Origin: Bacillota bacterium
GTDB taxonomy: Bacteria > Bacillota > Bacilli > Paenibacillales > Paenibacillaceae
Assembly (NCBI GenBank): GCA_023433615.1
Contig: JAEZCJ010000146.1
Coordinates: forward strand, 1 to 43,392
Reading direction: 5' to 3'
Length of the DNA: 43,392 nt
Shown piece by piece: positions 32,711-40,672 of the stretch (positions within the stretch are counted from its first letter, which is position 1; every line of letters starts with the position of its first letter). Position numbers and translations under genes: made by a program. Under the pieces are notes generated by a model, which worked only from the letters and a program-made list of their open reading frames with translations, was not told where the DNA came from and did no database searches.

Positions 32711-32756
32711 TTAACCGCTGGCGATTCATGCCATTAACCGTACATCCGCTTAATGG
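32711..32756. promoter_or_regulatory. Repeated and inverted half-sites upstream of the sugar-uptake operon
   Basis: TTAACCG occurs twice in the same direction (32711-32717 and 32734-32740), 23 bases apart, and CCATTAA (32731-32737) is inverted as TTAATGG (32750-32756). These lie about 100-140 bases upstream of the lplB-type start. They could be regulator-binding sites; no clear core promoter was identified. Confidence 0.3.
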
Positions 32757-32766
32757 TTCATGACGC

Positions 32767-32798
32767 AAAAAAAACCGTTATCCCTTGTCGGATAACGG
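32767..32798 (-). terminator. Rho-independent terminator of the CsaB-like/CgeB-like transcript
   Basis: A perfect 9-base-pair stem (32775-32783 with 32790-32798) with a six-base loop is followed on the minus strand by eight T residues (32767-32774). It lies 16 bases past the stop codon of the CgeB-like gene. Confidence 0.92.
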
Positions 32799-32814
32799 CT
32801 GTCAGCCTTCGGTT

Positions 32815-33828
32815 CTAGTCCTGAAACCATTGTCTTCGGGTCAGCGCGGACCACTCCATCTGCCCGAACAACGTCTCGAACCGATTCGCCCACAAATGGT
32901 CCCGCATGCAGCGCCTCTGCCCCGCCCTCGCGATGCGTCCGGCTTCTTCTTCATGCTCGATATAATACCGGAGCTTGCTTACAAGCTCTTCCTCGTCGCG
33001 ATACCCAACGATTTCGGTATCATATTCGAAATAACGGCGCATCTCGTCAAAATATTGCGTGAACAGGAGCCGGCCCGTTGCCGCTGCCTCGAATACGCCA
33101 ACCTTCACGTTCGTATGTCCTGCACCGGTTCCCGGAAAATTGATCATGCACCGCGTCGAATACGCCGCACGGAACCAAGCTTCGCCGCTGACAGGTCCCA
33201 TCGAGCGCCAAGGCCAGTTTTTCCCGTAGAACCGGATGTTGAACTCCGCAGCCAATCGGGCGGCCAGCGCCAGCCGGTCAGGCCGCGCATGGCCGATTAT
33301 CGCGGCGTCGCAGCGAAGTTGCTCCGATGCGTCCCGAGGCTCGAAGTAAGAGCGGTCCACCGCAAAGGGCATGAATCGAATGTTCTCGTGCCCCCGATCC
33401 CGATAGCGCTCCAGCGCTTGCAGCGCATTCGTCGTATGAACATCGAAGCCATGCGAATAAGCAGAGACGGTCGGAAACACGTCGGGATCGCTCAATGTAA
33501 TCCCGACGACTGCCGAATGCCGCTTCAGCCTCTCCAGTTCTTCGCTCGAGAAGGTCAGTCCTCCCGCGCATACGATGACCGCGTGAGGCCGGAAGCGCTC
33601 AAGATCGCGCCATATGCGCGACAGCCGCACATACACCGGCCCGTTCCCCCCTAGGCGCCGCTCAGGGTTGTACAGATGCGATAGCTTGCCCGTCAAGTTG
33701 ATGTATTGCACCCGGCAGCCGGCCTCTTGAAGACCGTTCAGCATGCTTCTCAGAATTTCGCTCACGCCGGGCACATATCTGCATACATAGCTCACGCGAA
33801 GCTCATTCAGGCGCGGGCCGTCCCCCAC
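32815..33828 (-). CDS. CgeB-like glycosyltransferase (spore-surface maturation type)
   Basis: A 337-residue GT-B-type protein of the CgeB family. The N-terminal domain starts LRVSYVCRYVPGVSEILRSMLNGLQEAGC. The C-terminal domain carries RFYGKNWPWRS, the conserved RCMINFPGTGAGHTNVKVGVFEAAATGRLLFT and an EEELVSKLRYYIEHEEEAGRIARAGQRR segment, as in the Glyco_trans_1_2 domain. CgeB helps mature the outermost spore layer in Bacillus subtilis, so a mother-cell spore-glycosylation role is inferred. The GTG start has GGGGTG seven bases upstream and overlaps the stop of the CsaB-like gene by 26 bases. A strong terminator follows. Confidence 0.88.
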   Translation of the reverse strand: MGDGPRLNELRVSYVCRYVPGVSEILRSMLNGLQEAGCRVQYINLTGKLSHLYNPERRLGGNGPVYVRLSRIWRDLERFRPHAVIVCAGGLTFSSEELERLKRHSAVVGITLSDPDVFPTVSAYSHGFDVHTTNALQALERYRDRGHENIRFMPFAVDRSYFEPRDASEQLRCDAAIIGHARPDRLALAARLAAEFNIRFYGKNWPWRSMGPVSGEAWFRAAYSTRCMINFPGTGAGHTNVKVGVFEAAATGRLLFTQYFDEMRRYFEYDTEIVGYRDEEELVSKLRYYIEHEEEAGRIARAGQRRCMRDHLWANRFETLFGQMEWSALTRRQWFQD

Positions 33829-35005
33829 TTCCGTTCACCCCCGCAACCGGGCCCTCCAGCCCAGCGATCCTCCGCAGCATGCGTCCGTTCAGTTCCGCAC
33901 GCGCCCGGAGCGGCTGCAGGCGCCCAAGCACCTTCGCGCGGAACTGCTGCGGCGATCGCAGCACTTCCTCCGCCTTGCCGAGAATGCCTTCAAGCGTCGC
34001 CTCCTCTAGCCGCATGCATAGTTCAGGCAGCTGCATGTCTTCGTAGAATTGGCCGACCTTCGGATCGTAGGCTATCCCGATGGCCAGTGTTCCCCCGTTC
34101 ATTGCCATAATGGAGGCATGCAGCCGCATGGCGACCATGAGATCCAGCGTCCCGAGATATCGCTGCAGCTCGATTGGCGGCATGTCGTAACGCACCACCT
34201 CCACGCGGTCGCTGTCCAGCTGCTCTGCCAATGCCTCCGCCAGCTTAACCTCCTGCATGCTGACGTTATACGGCAGCACGGCTATCGTGGCCCCGTGCTC
34301 GCGAATCCATGCCTTTGCCGCTTGGGCCATCTGCGCGTACAGCCGTTCGCTACGCGTCTTGTCATACGGCCAGCGCCGCAGGTTGATGCCGATCTTCGGC
34401 GGCCGCGACGGGCCGCCGGATTCAGCCGAGGCGTCCGGCCGGGCATATCCCATGTCCAAGAGCAGGGCCGGATCGGCCGTCAGCTCCGTTCGCGCGACGC
34501 CCATCTCGAGCATGAAGGCGCAGGACGCGCGATCGCGTACCGTGACGGCGTCCGCAAGCCCGGCAATCCAAGCTGCCGCATTGCGCCCTTCCGCCGTACG
34601 GAAAGGTCCGATGCCTAGTGCATAGAGCACCACCTTAATGCCCATCGTCTTGGCCAGAAAAATCGGCGTGCTGTAATAGCCGATCGCTCCCTGTTGATTG
34701 CGGTAGGATTGATTCGTCTGAAATAAATTCAAGGCTTGAAAGCCGGAGTAGTCCTGCAGCAGCCCTCCGCCGCCGATGATGACGACGTCGCTCTTGGCAA
34801 TGGCATTCTTGATCTGCAGCAGATCAAAGCCGAAAATCGTATGAATCCGTTGAGGACCGAAGTAGGCGCGCATCGATTTGCTGCGGACCGAGACCGTAAT
34901 GACCGCCTCGTCGTCGATCCTGGTCAACTCGTCGATGAGCGCATGCAATATTGCATCGTCGCCTGCATTCCCGGCACCGTAAAAGCCGTGAACGAAATAG
35001 TGCAC
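33803..35005 (-). CDS. csaB: Polysaccharide pyruvyl transferase, CsaB-like
   Basis: A 400-residue enzyme of the polysaccharide pyruvyl transferase family. VHYFVHGFYGAGNAGDDAILHALIDEL opens the N-terminal domain, VVIIGGGGLLQDYSG is the glycine-rich motif, and KVVLYALGIGPFRT, VTVRDRASCAFM and LDLMVAMRLHASIMAMNGG complete the CsaB pattern. CsaB adds pyruvate ketals to secondary cell-wall polymers so that SLH-domain proteins can bind. Here it is beside spore-surface-type genes, so it may modify a spore or cell-surface glycan. The GTG with GGGGGGAG eight bases upstream is chosen; an ATG-headed longer frame lacks one. The csaB symbol is by family resemblance, and a paralogue is possible. Confidence 0.85.
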   Translation of the reverse strand: MHYFVHGFYGAGNAGDDAILHALIDELTRIDDEAVITVSVRSKSMRAYFGPQRIHTIFGFDLLQIKNAIAKSDVVIIGGGGLLQDYSGFQALNLFQTNQSYRNQQGAIGYYSTPIFLAKTMGIKVVLYALGIGPFRTAEGRNAAAWIAGLADAVTVRDRASCAFMLEMGVARTELTADPALLLDMGYARPDASAESGGPSRPPKIGINLRRWPYDKTRSERLYAQMAQAAKAWIREHGATIAVLPYNVSMQEVKLAEALAEQLDSDRVEVVRYDMPPIELQRYLGTLDLMVAMRLHASIMAMNGGTLAIGIAYDPKVGQFYEDMQLPELCMRLEEATLEGILGKAEEVLRSPQQFRAKVLGRLQPLRARAELNGRMLRRIAGLEGPVAGVNGSGGRPAPE

Positions 35006-35214
35006 CTTCGTAACTCCCCCCTTCGCTCGATGCCCGATTAGGCCTTGCATGCGGCAAGCGTCGATCGGTCGCTTCATGCTCACAACAGGTTATGCCTGTC
35101 AGCTATGGATGCCCCTAGCGAATACCCATTGTCCCGATAGAATGGACGGTTGTACCTTTCTTCCGCGCCTCCGCCGCAGTACACTAATCCGAATCCATCA
35201 GGAGGTGTCACCGC

Positions 35215-35745
35215 GTGGTTAAACCAAAGACAAAGTGCCTCGTCCCAAAAACGAAACGGACGAAGACGAAAAGACGCTGCTGTCCCGCCAAGAGCAAGAA
35301 AGCGAAATTGCGCGGCCGCAGAGCGACCGCCAGGCAGTCAAGCACTGCCGCCCCGGTCATCCATATCCCGCCTTATCCGGAGACAATCGTGCAGGTGCCT
35401 CAGGACCCGCCGCCAGTCATTAATCTGCCTGCTCCTGCCGTGCACATAGGCGCACAGAACGTTACTGTGCCGGAGCCGGTCGTTCAAGTGATTACGCAGC
35501 CGAACGCGTCGGCATCCGAGCCCCTGCAGAGCGCGCTTGCGGCCTACTTGAGCGACGAGGGCGGCATAACCTTGTTTACGCAGGGCAGCTCCGAGCAGTC
35601 GGTCCTGAATCGGAGCGGCGTGCTGCGCGAGCTTCGCCCCGACGGACTTGTCGTCCTCGAGCCGGCCGAAGCCGTACCGGGCGAATATTTGTATTATGCC
35701 GCGCAGCAGCTCGTCGGGTTCCATTACCCGCGTTATCAGGGGTAG
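35215..35745 (+). CDS. Basic, proline-rich spore-coat-like protein
   Basis: A 176-residue protein of no recognised enzyme family. Residues 1-42 are very basic, rich in Lys, Arg, Thr and Ser with three Cys. Residues 45-95 form a run of short hydrophobic units separated by prolines (VIHIPPYPETIVQVPQ, PPPVINLPAPAVHIG, VPEPVVQVITQP). The C-terminal 75 residues look like a small folded domain ending HYPRYQG. Such composition is common in spore coat or exosporium proteins. The start is a GTG with AGGAGGTG seven bases upstream. It begins a three-gene plus-strand set and is divergent from the CsaB-like gene. The coat assignment is an inference. Confidence 0.7.
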   Translation: MVKPKTKCLVPKTKRTKTKRRCCPAKSKKAKLRGRRATARQSSTAAPVIHIPPYPETIVQVPQDPPPVINLPAPAVHIGAQNVTVPEPVVQVITQPNASASEPLQSALAAYLSDEGGITLFTQGSSEQSVLNRSGVLRELRPDGLVVLEPAEAVPGEYLYYAAQQLVGFHYPRYQG

Positions 35746-35774
35746 ATGATGGGAAAAGGAAGGAGGAGGAATCG

Positions 35775-36164
35775 ATGGCAGACATCTTCCTGTTAAGAGG
35801 AGACAATAGGTATTCCAAAAACGGATGCTCGGTCAGCATTGCGAGCGGAAGCGCCAATGCCCCAGTCATCCAGCTGGGGACGGAAATGACCGCCGCACTG
35901 GAACTGTTGATCAATGCGGGCTTTGAAATCCGCTATGCGGACGCGGATCCGGTCGGCTTCAGCTATACGCTGGTGCGTGCATCCGCCCCGCCGGATCCGA
36001 TCGATTACTTCAAGGGCCGCCTTGGGGAGCAAATAACCGTTGAAACGGATGCCGGCGCAGTCTCGGGGATATTGACCTTCGTCGGCTCCGATGTCATCCA
36101 ACTGGAAGAAGCGACCGGCGATACCGTGTTGGTCCCGATTTCAGCCATCATAGCCGTCTATTAA
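35775..36164 (+). CDS. Small protein with DUF2642-like C-terminal domain
   Basis: A 129-residue protein. Residues 1-70 contain short strands (IFLLRGDNRYSKNGCSVSIASG and ALELLINAGFEIRYADADPVGFSYTLVR). Residues 77-129 (YFKGRLGEQITVETDAG, VSGILTFVGSDVIQLEEA, TVLVPISAIIAVY) form a five-strand, Sm-like pattern that resembles the DUF2642 family of Bacillales coat-associated proteins as remembered. An AAGGAGGAGG ribosome-binding site precedes the ATG. It lies between two other coat-like genes, so a structural spore-surface role is likely. The N-terminal half was not matched to any family. Confidence 0.72.
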   Translation: MADIFLLRGDNRYSKNGCSVSIASGSANAPVIQLGTEMTAALELLINAGFEIRYADADPVGFSYTLVRASAPPDPIDYFKGRLGEQITVETDAGAVSGILTFVGSDVIQLEEATGDTVLVPISAIIAVY

Positions 36165-36192
36165 GCCAACCTTGTCAATAGGAGGTATCGCC

Positions 36193-36393
36193 ATGAGCTT
36201 CGAACAGCTGCTTGCGGGGTATATCGGCCGCTCCGTCGAAGTCTTTTTATCCAATACGTTTTACGCCGGCCGGCTGCTGTCAGTCGGAACGGGATTGTTC
36301 ACCGTCGAAGTGTCCGACACGACTTACTATGCGCCGGTCGAGCAAGTGACTGTATTCGCCGACCAGGTATCGTTCGTACGGATTCTAGCTTAA
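36193..36393 (+). CDS. DUF2642-like small protein (66 aa)
   Basis: A 66-residue protein that is essentially one Sm-like beta-barrel unit: LLAGYIGRSVEVFLSNTF, GRLLSVGTGLFTVEVSD, TYYAPVEQVTVFADQVSFVRI. It resembles the last 50 residues of the preceding protein, which suggests the two arose by duplication or domain loss. AGGAGG precedes the ATG; a TTG-headed extension is unnecessary. Its TAA stop overlaps by four bases the stop of the converging glycosyltransferase gene. Expected to be a coat or exosporium structural component, by family resemblance only. Confidence 0.72.
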   Translation: MSFEQLLAGYIGRSVEVFLSNTFYAGRLLSVGTGLFTVEVSDTTYYAPVEQVTVFADQVSFVRILA

Positions 36394-37727
36394 GTCGATT
36401 CCTTGGGGTGCGTCTTCGCTTCACCCTCCGGTCTGCAATAGCGCTTCGCGGCCCATCGCCCCCAATCTTCGTACGCCTTGGAATGGAGCCGCGTCACGCT
36501 GGCCGGCCGCATGCGTCGGTGGTACAAGAGCGCTGGAATGTATTTCAGCTCATACTGCCGCGACAATCGCGCGATGACGTTCATATCCTCATACAGTCTC
36601 CCGCCGCTGGGGTCATCCGTCGGCCACCCGCCGATCGCGCGCAGCGCATCGGTTCGGTACATACGCGGGATTAGAGGGGCACCGGCAATCAGCATGGCGC
36701 GCACGTCGACCGATTGGCACGATCTGACGTATCCCTTAAGCACGAGCTCCCGATTGCGCCGTTCTTGCCACTGCATGTAGTCGCCGTACCACAGCGCCGT
36801 CCGAACGCCGGATTCGGTTTCCGCGCTCAGCAGTTGGGACAGCGCGCCCGGCGGCAGCCAATCGTCCGCATCCAGCTCCAGCAACAGCCTTCCTCGAGCC
36901 GCCTTAAGCGCGAGATTCAGCGCGTGCGCTTTGCCGCGATTGGCACCGCTGCGGAGAACCACGATTCGATCGTTGTCCGGCAGCAGGGAGAGCTTGCGCT
37001 CCGTATCGTCGTCGGAGCCGTCGTTCACCACGACTAGCTCCCATCGGCGGCTGCTTTGCCGGATCACGCTGCGCGCCGCCCACAACACATAGTCTGCCGC
37101 ATTATAAACGCACAGCGCGATACTGATCTCCGGTTCTTGGTCGTCTACCGGCAGAGCAGGCGCCGGCCCGAGGAGAGGACGCACCGCCGCAAACTCTTCA
37201 TCTTGTTTGCGCCATGCGGCAAGGCGGCCAGGCGGGGGGCGCCAACTCGCGCAAGGTTCGCATAGCCCATGATGCATCAACTTCGCTTGCAGCCACCCGT
37301 CCAGTTCCGCGTACCGGCCGAACGGCAGCTCGTCAGCGCCCGGGAACAAGCGAACCGTGCCGGCAGCCGTAGCCGATAATAGGTCCAGATGCCATAGCGT
37401 GATCCCCAACAGCTCGGACTCGCCGGTTTCATGCGCCCGCCTGTCCGTATGTTCGGCCGGAAGCAACCGCACCCAGCCGAGCCGTTCGCGCCGCAATCGC
37501 TCCATCCAGCGCTCCAGCGTTATGCGGAGTTCGGGAAGCAGCGCGGATCCTGCCGGCAGCGTAACCAGCCAATCCTCCCGTTGGCGGCTTAATCGGCGAT
37601 TCAAGCCGGCGAAAGAAAGCTCCGCGTCGGACAGCGCAGCCGCTTCGGGAAACAGCTCGCCTGCAGCCTGTGCCGTACGGCGGGTCAGCCTAACGTTATC
37701 GTCCAGCGACCAGGCGAACACCAACAT
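36390..37727 (-). CDS. Family 2 glycosyltransferase with unusual N-terminal domain
   Basis: A 445-residue protein. The C-terminal two thirds hold a GT-A domain: ISIALCVYNAADYVLWAARSVIRQSS (from about residue 195), VVVNDGSDDDTE, and LLLELDADDWLPPGA with the metal-binding DAD/DD, ending with GRLYEDMNVIARLSRQYELKYI. The N-terminal 190 residues (WSLDDNVRLTRRTAQAAGEL, SGELF-like segments, ERWMERLRRERLGWVRLLP) match nothing recognised; they read like a second degenerate glycosyltransferase-like domain. AAGGGG is nine bases before the ATG. It diverges from the next glycosyltransferase gene across a region with a sigma-E-like -10. Probably involved in spore-surface glycosylation. Confidence 0.85.
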   Translation of the reverse strand: MLVFAWSLDDNVRLTRRTAQAAGELFPEAAALSDAELSFAGLNRRLSRQREDWLVTLPAGSALLPELRITLERWMERLRRERLGWVRLLPAEHTDRRAHETGESELLGITLWHLDLLSATAAGTVRLFPGADELPFGRYAELDGWLQAKLMHHGLCEPCASWRPPPGRLAAWRKQDEEFAAVRPLLGPAPALPVDDQEPEISIALCVYNAADYVLWAARSVIRQSSRRWELVVVNDGSDDDTERKLSLLPDNDRIVVLRSGANRGKAHALNLALKAARGRLLLELDADDWLPPGALSQLLSAETESGVRTALWYGDYMQWQERRNRELVLKGYVRSCQSVDVRAMLIAGAPLIPRMYRTDALRAIGGWPTDDPSGGRLYEDMNVIARLSRQYELKYIPALLYHRRMRPASVTRLHSKAYEDWGRWAAKRYCRPEGEAKTHPKEST

Positions 37728-37776
37728 TGCAATCAGCCCCTTCCGTTGCCGCTTGGAATGACCGCTCGCGAGCCGC

Positions 37777-37799
37777 GGCATACAGAACCAATGTATGCC
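37777..37799. promoter_or_regulatory. Perfect inverted repeat with sigma-E-like -10 between divergent glycosyltransferases
   Basis: GGCATACA (37777-37784) and TGTATGCC (37792-37799) are perfect inverted arms with seven bases between. On the minus strand the right arm reads CATACATT, which fits the -10 consensus of mother-cell sigma-E promoters (CATACANT); the plus-strand arm fits less well. The -35 is not convincing. The element is about 60 bases before the minus-strand start and 70 bases before the plus-strand start. Confidence 0.4.
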
Positions 37800-37868
37800 G
37801 GCAATTGCCCCCCTGCTATTGCCGCACTCGGCTGTTATGAAATCGGAGAGGAGGTGTCTCGATCGGCG

Positions 37869-38882
37869 ATGGCCACGATCATCTATGCGCCGGCAATCGA
37901 TTGGAGCTTCATGAAGCAGCGGCCCCAGCAACTGATGACGCAGCTGGCACGGCATGGTCACCGCGTGTTCTATTGCAACCGGACAGCTTCCTCGCGGGAT
38001 CCGGAGGAGCTGATGCCCGGACTCACGCTCGTGCACGACGTTGAACGCTGGCTTGCGGAGTCGCGTCACGGGCCGACCTTCGGGAAGCCGGTCATCCTGT
38101 GGTGCACGATGCCGCATGCCGCGCGAGAACTTGGGCGGTACGCCCCCGATGTCATCCTCTATGATTGCTCGGACGAATTTCCCGAATGGGCCCTATACGA
38201 ACGGGAAATGCTCGCATGCGCGGACGCAGTCATCTGCTCGTCGGAACGCTTGGAACTGCGGATTCGGAAGATACGCCCGAGCGGTCGCATCGCGGTTGTC
38301 CGCAACGGCTATGATCCGGAGCTGGCCCTCCATCTTGAAGACGAAGCCATGCAGCCGCATCGCCCTATCGACCTGCCCGACGGCAAGCTGATCGGCTACA
38401 TCGGCGCATGGGCGCCATGGGTCGATGCTGCGCTCCTTCTCCGACTAGCTCGCAGCCTGAGCGACAAGGAACGAATCGTCGTCATCGGTCCGGAGTTCGG
38501 CCGCAAATTCATCCGCCACGAACGGATCGCTTATCTCGGCCATAAGCCTCACGCGATGCTGCCCGCATATCTGCGAAGCTTATCCGTCTGCTTAATTCCG
38601 TTCAAGCCGAATCTGGTCACGCTGGCCGCCAACCCGGTCAAGGCATACGAATACGCAGCCTCCGGTAAACCCATCGTATCGACGGACTTGCCCGAATGCG
38701 CGCGGATGGCGCCTATCGTGGACATCGCATCGAGCGCCGATGCTTATGTCCGCGCCGTGAAGCGCCGGCTGCATGATCCTGGTGACGCTGACGCACGACG
38801 GCATTATGCGCTCAGCCATACCTGGCGGCACCGGTATCAGCAGCTCGAATCCTTCCTGCCGGAACTTCGGCAGTCATTCTAG
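37869..38882 (+). CDS. GT-B glycosyltransferase (group 1 type)
   Basis: A 337-residue glycosyltransferase of GT-B fold. WSFMKQRPQQLMTQLARHGHRVFYCN (residues 12-37) is the usual start of this subgroup; DVILYDCSDEFPEWA, ADAVICSSERL and VVRNGYDPE lie in the domain linker region, and the donor-binding part has KLIGYIGAWAPWVDAALLLRLA, YLGHKPHAMLPAYLRSLSVCLIPFK and NPVKAYEYAASGKPIVST. No signal or membrane segment is seen. AGGAGG is 14 bases before the chosen ATG, rather far; a GTG five codons earlier is possible. It is divergent from the GT-A gene and probably acts with it on a surface glycan. Confidence 0.88.
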   Translation: MATIIYAPAIDWSFMKQRPQQLMTQLARHGHRVFYCNRTASSRDPEELMPGLTLVHDVERWLAESRHGPTFGKPVILWCTMPHAARELGRYAPDVILYDCSDEFPEWALYEREMLACADAVICSSERLELRIRKIRPSGRIAVVRNGYDPELALHLEDEAMQPHRPIDLPDGKLIGYIGAWAPWVDAALLLRLARSLSDKERIVVIGPEFGRKFIRHERIAYLGHKPHAMLPAYLRSLSVCLIPFKPNLVTLAANPVKAYEYAASGKPIVSTDLPECARMAPIVDIASSADAYVRAVKRRLHDPGDADARRHYALSHTWRHRYQQLESFLPELRQSF

Positions 38883-38899
38883 CGTCTCCGTTGAACGCG

Positions 38900-38926
38900 C
38901 GAACTCCGGCTAAGCGCCGGAGTTCG
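38900..38926. terminator. Terminator-like hairpin overlapping the end of the sensor kinase gene
   Basis: A perfect 11-base-pair stem (38900-38910 with 38916-38926) has a five-base loop. It lies between the converging glycosyltransferase and sensor kinase genes. The kinase stop codon (38910-38912) is at the stem-loop junction. T residues after the stem are sparse (TTGTTG-like on the plus strand), so termination strength is uncertain. Confidence 0.6.
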
Positions 38927-40652
38927 TTGTCCCTGCCGTTGCATGCTCTTGCAGCGGCAGCGTGATCACTGCCCGAATGCCTCCTCCGTCTCGCGGAGCA
39001 TATCGAAGCCCGTACGCTTCGCCGTAGTGCAACTGAATGCGCTGATTGACGTTCCGGATGCCGTAGCCCTTATCGTCGACTTCACCACGAACGATCCGCT
39101 CCAGGCGCTCCATGTCGACCGGCAGGAAGCCGTTATCCTCGACGATCATCTCGACCGCGTCAGCTGCGCGCCGAATTCGGATCCAGATCGCGCCTTCTCC
39201 GTCCATGCTGCTGACGCCATGGAAAATGGCATTCTCGACGAGCGGCTGGAGAATCACTTTCGGCGTCGTGCAGGTCAGCACCGTATCGTCGATCTCCCAG
39301 AACACCTCGAAGTTGTCCGGATACCGCTTCATCTGCAGGCGGCTATAAGCTTGTACATGCTCGACTTCTTCCCCGATCGAGATCATCGTCTTGCCCTTGC
39401 TGAGGCCGATGCGCAGCAGCTTGGACAAGTCCTTGACCATATCGCCTACATCCGCATTGCCCTTATCAAGCGCATACCAATAGATGGAATCCAGCGTATT
39501 GTACAGGAGATGCGGCGTGATCTGCGAGTGCAGCGTTGCGAGCTCCGTCTCCTTCTGCTGAATCTTCATCAAGTAATTCTCCTCGAACGACCGGTCCAGC
39601 CTTCGCATCATCCTGAGAAAAGCGCCGTACAGAATGCCGAATTCATCCGAACGCAGCATGTCTTTGTCCATATCCAGATTGACTCCGGGTTCATAAATTT
39701 TGGTAATGGATACGAGCCGATGCAGCGGTTTCACGATGATCCGCAGCAAATAGAGGACGAACAACAATACAAGCGCCAGATAGACGACCGATACGGCCAT
39801 GATGACCCACTGGAATACCGACTGGCTGCCCGTAATCGAATCGAGCGGGACACGGTAGACCAAGCGCGTGTCGAACGCGCGCTCATAGGAGAACGCATAC
39901 AGCCATCGCTCTCCCTCCTGATTGGCGAAGAAGTAACCGGATGACCCCTTCATCGCGGATTCGGGCACGCGATCCGCCGTGATCTCGGACGATCCGACAT
40001 GGATGAGCAGTTCATTCAGGTCGTTAAATAAATATTTGTCGGCATTGTCCGGCAGCGCGACGGACACCAAGTCCCTGGTCAGCCACACCTCCAGATTGGA
40101 GACGAGCAAGAAGCCCGTCACATCATGATAGTTCTGGGTGTTCAAGATGCTTCTAACGAAGCTGATATTCACGGGCCCGTCCTTCGTGCCGATCAAGCGG
40201 AACGCGCCTGCGCCTCGCTTGCGAATGGCCTGCTCGACCCATTCGGGATAGTCGGCGACTTCACCGTCCATATACTTGAAGCCCCGGTCCTTGTTCGACA
40301 GGTCGATCAGCGTCCGCTTCCCTTCCTTATTCATCATATACAGCGTATAGGCCATGCCGTCGGAGGACCAGCTCTCCAGAATATCGTCGGCTTGCTTAAT
40401 CTCGCTAAGCGTCTCGATATTCATCCAGAATGCGTTAGGCCCCGATAGATCGAGCATATGATTGTCCAGGAACGTGATCGTCTTATCGTTCACGGCAGAC
40501 ATCGATTTCTCGATCGTGGCATGATTCTGCTTCACCAGCTGGAGCATCGTCCGCCCTACTTCATCCTGCATCGACTCGGCGGTCTTGTAAGCCGATATCC
40601 ACCCCACGACAAGGAAGGGGCCGACGATGAACAGCGCGAACGCCAGCGTCAC
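38910..40652 (-). CDS. YesM-type sensor histidine kinase
   Basis: A kinase of about 580 residues. Transmembrane helix 1 is at about 1-22, an extracellular Cache-like sensor at 25-278, helix 2 at 281-303, and a HAMP-like linker at 304-360. The His_kinase domain has QITPHLLYNTLDSIYWYA with phospho-acceptor H381. The ATPase domain has LQPLVENAIFHG, then DNGFLP, where a second glycine is usual, and KGYGIRNVNQRI. A GTG at 40652 has no ribosome-binding site and would remove the basic N-terminal residues. A CTG at 40670, six bases after GGGGGG, would restore MKLKYK before the helix. It follows the response regulator by about 2-20 bases and probably senses an extracellular sugar or binding protein. 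Confidence 0.9.
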   Translation of the reverse strand: MTLAFALFIVGPFLVVGWISAYKTAESMQDEVGRTMLQLVKQNHATIEKSMSAVNDKTITFLDNHMLDLSGPNAFWMNIETLSEIKQADDILESWSSDGMAYTLYMMNKEGKRTLIDLSNKDRGFKYMDGEVADYPEWVEQAIRKRGAGAFRLIGTKDGPVNISFVRSILNTQNYHDVTGFLLVSNLEVWLTRDLVSVALPDNADKYLFNDLNELLIHVGSSEITADRVPESAMKGSSGYFFANQEGERWLYAFSYERAFDTRLVYRVPLDSITGSQSVFQWVIMAVSVVYLALVLLFVLYLLRIIVKPLHRLVSITKIYEPGVNLDMDKDMLRSDEFGILYGAFLRMMRRLDRSFEENYLMKIQQKETELATLHSQITPHLLYNTLDSIYWYALDKGNADVGDMVKDLSKLLRIGLSKGKTMISIGEEVEHVQAYSRLQMKRYPDNFEVFWEIDDTVLTCTTPKVILQPLVENAIFHGVSSMDGEGAIWIRIRRAADAVEMIVEDNGFLPVDMERLERIVRGEVDDKGYGIRNVNQRIQLHYGEAYGLRYAPRDGGGIRAVITLPLQEHATAGTTNSGA

Positions 40653-40672
40653 CTTGTATTTCAGCTTCAGCC

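Noticed and set aside
35090..35110. Small inverted repeat ACAGG-5-CCTGT upstream of the CsaB-like gene
   Set aside because: Five-base arms are expected by chance, and neither an SOS-box nor a sporulation promoter consensus fits convincingly.
38943..39944. A 333-codon plus-strand frame opposite the sensor kinase gene
   Set aside because: It is antisense to a clear kinase and contains no motif of its own.
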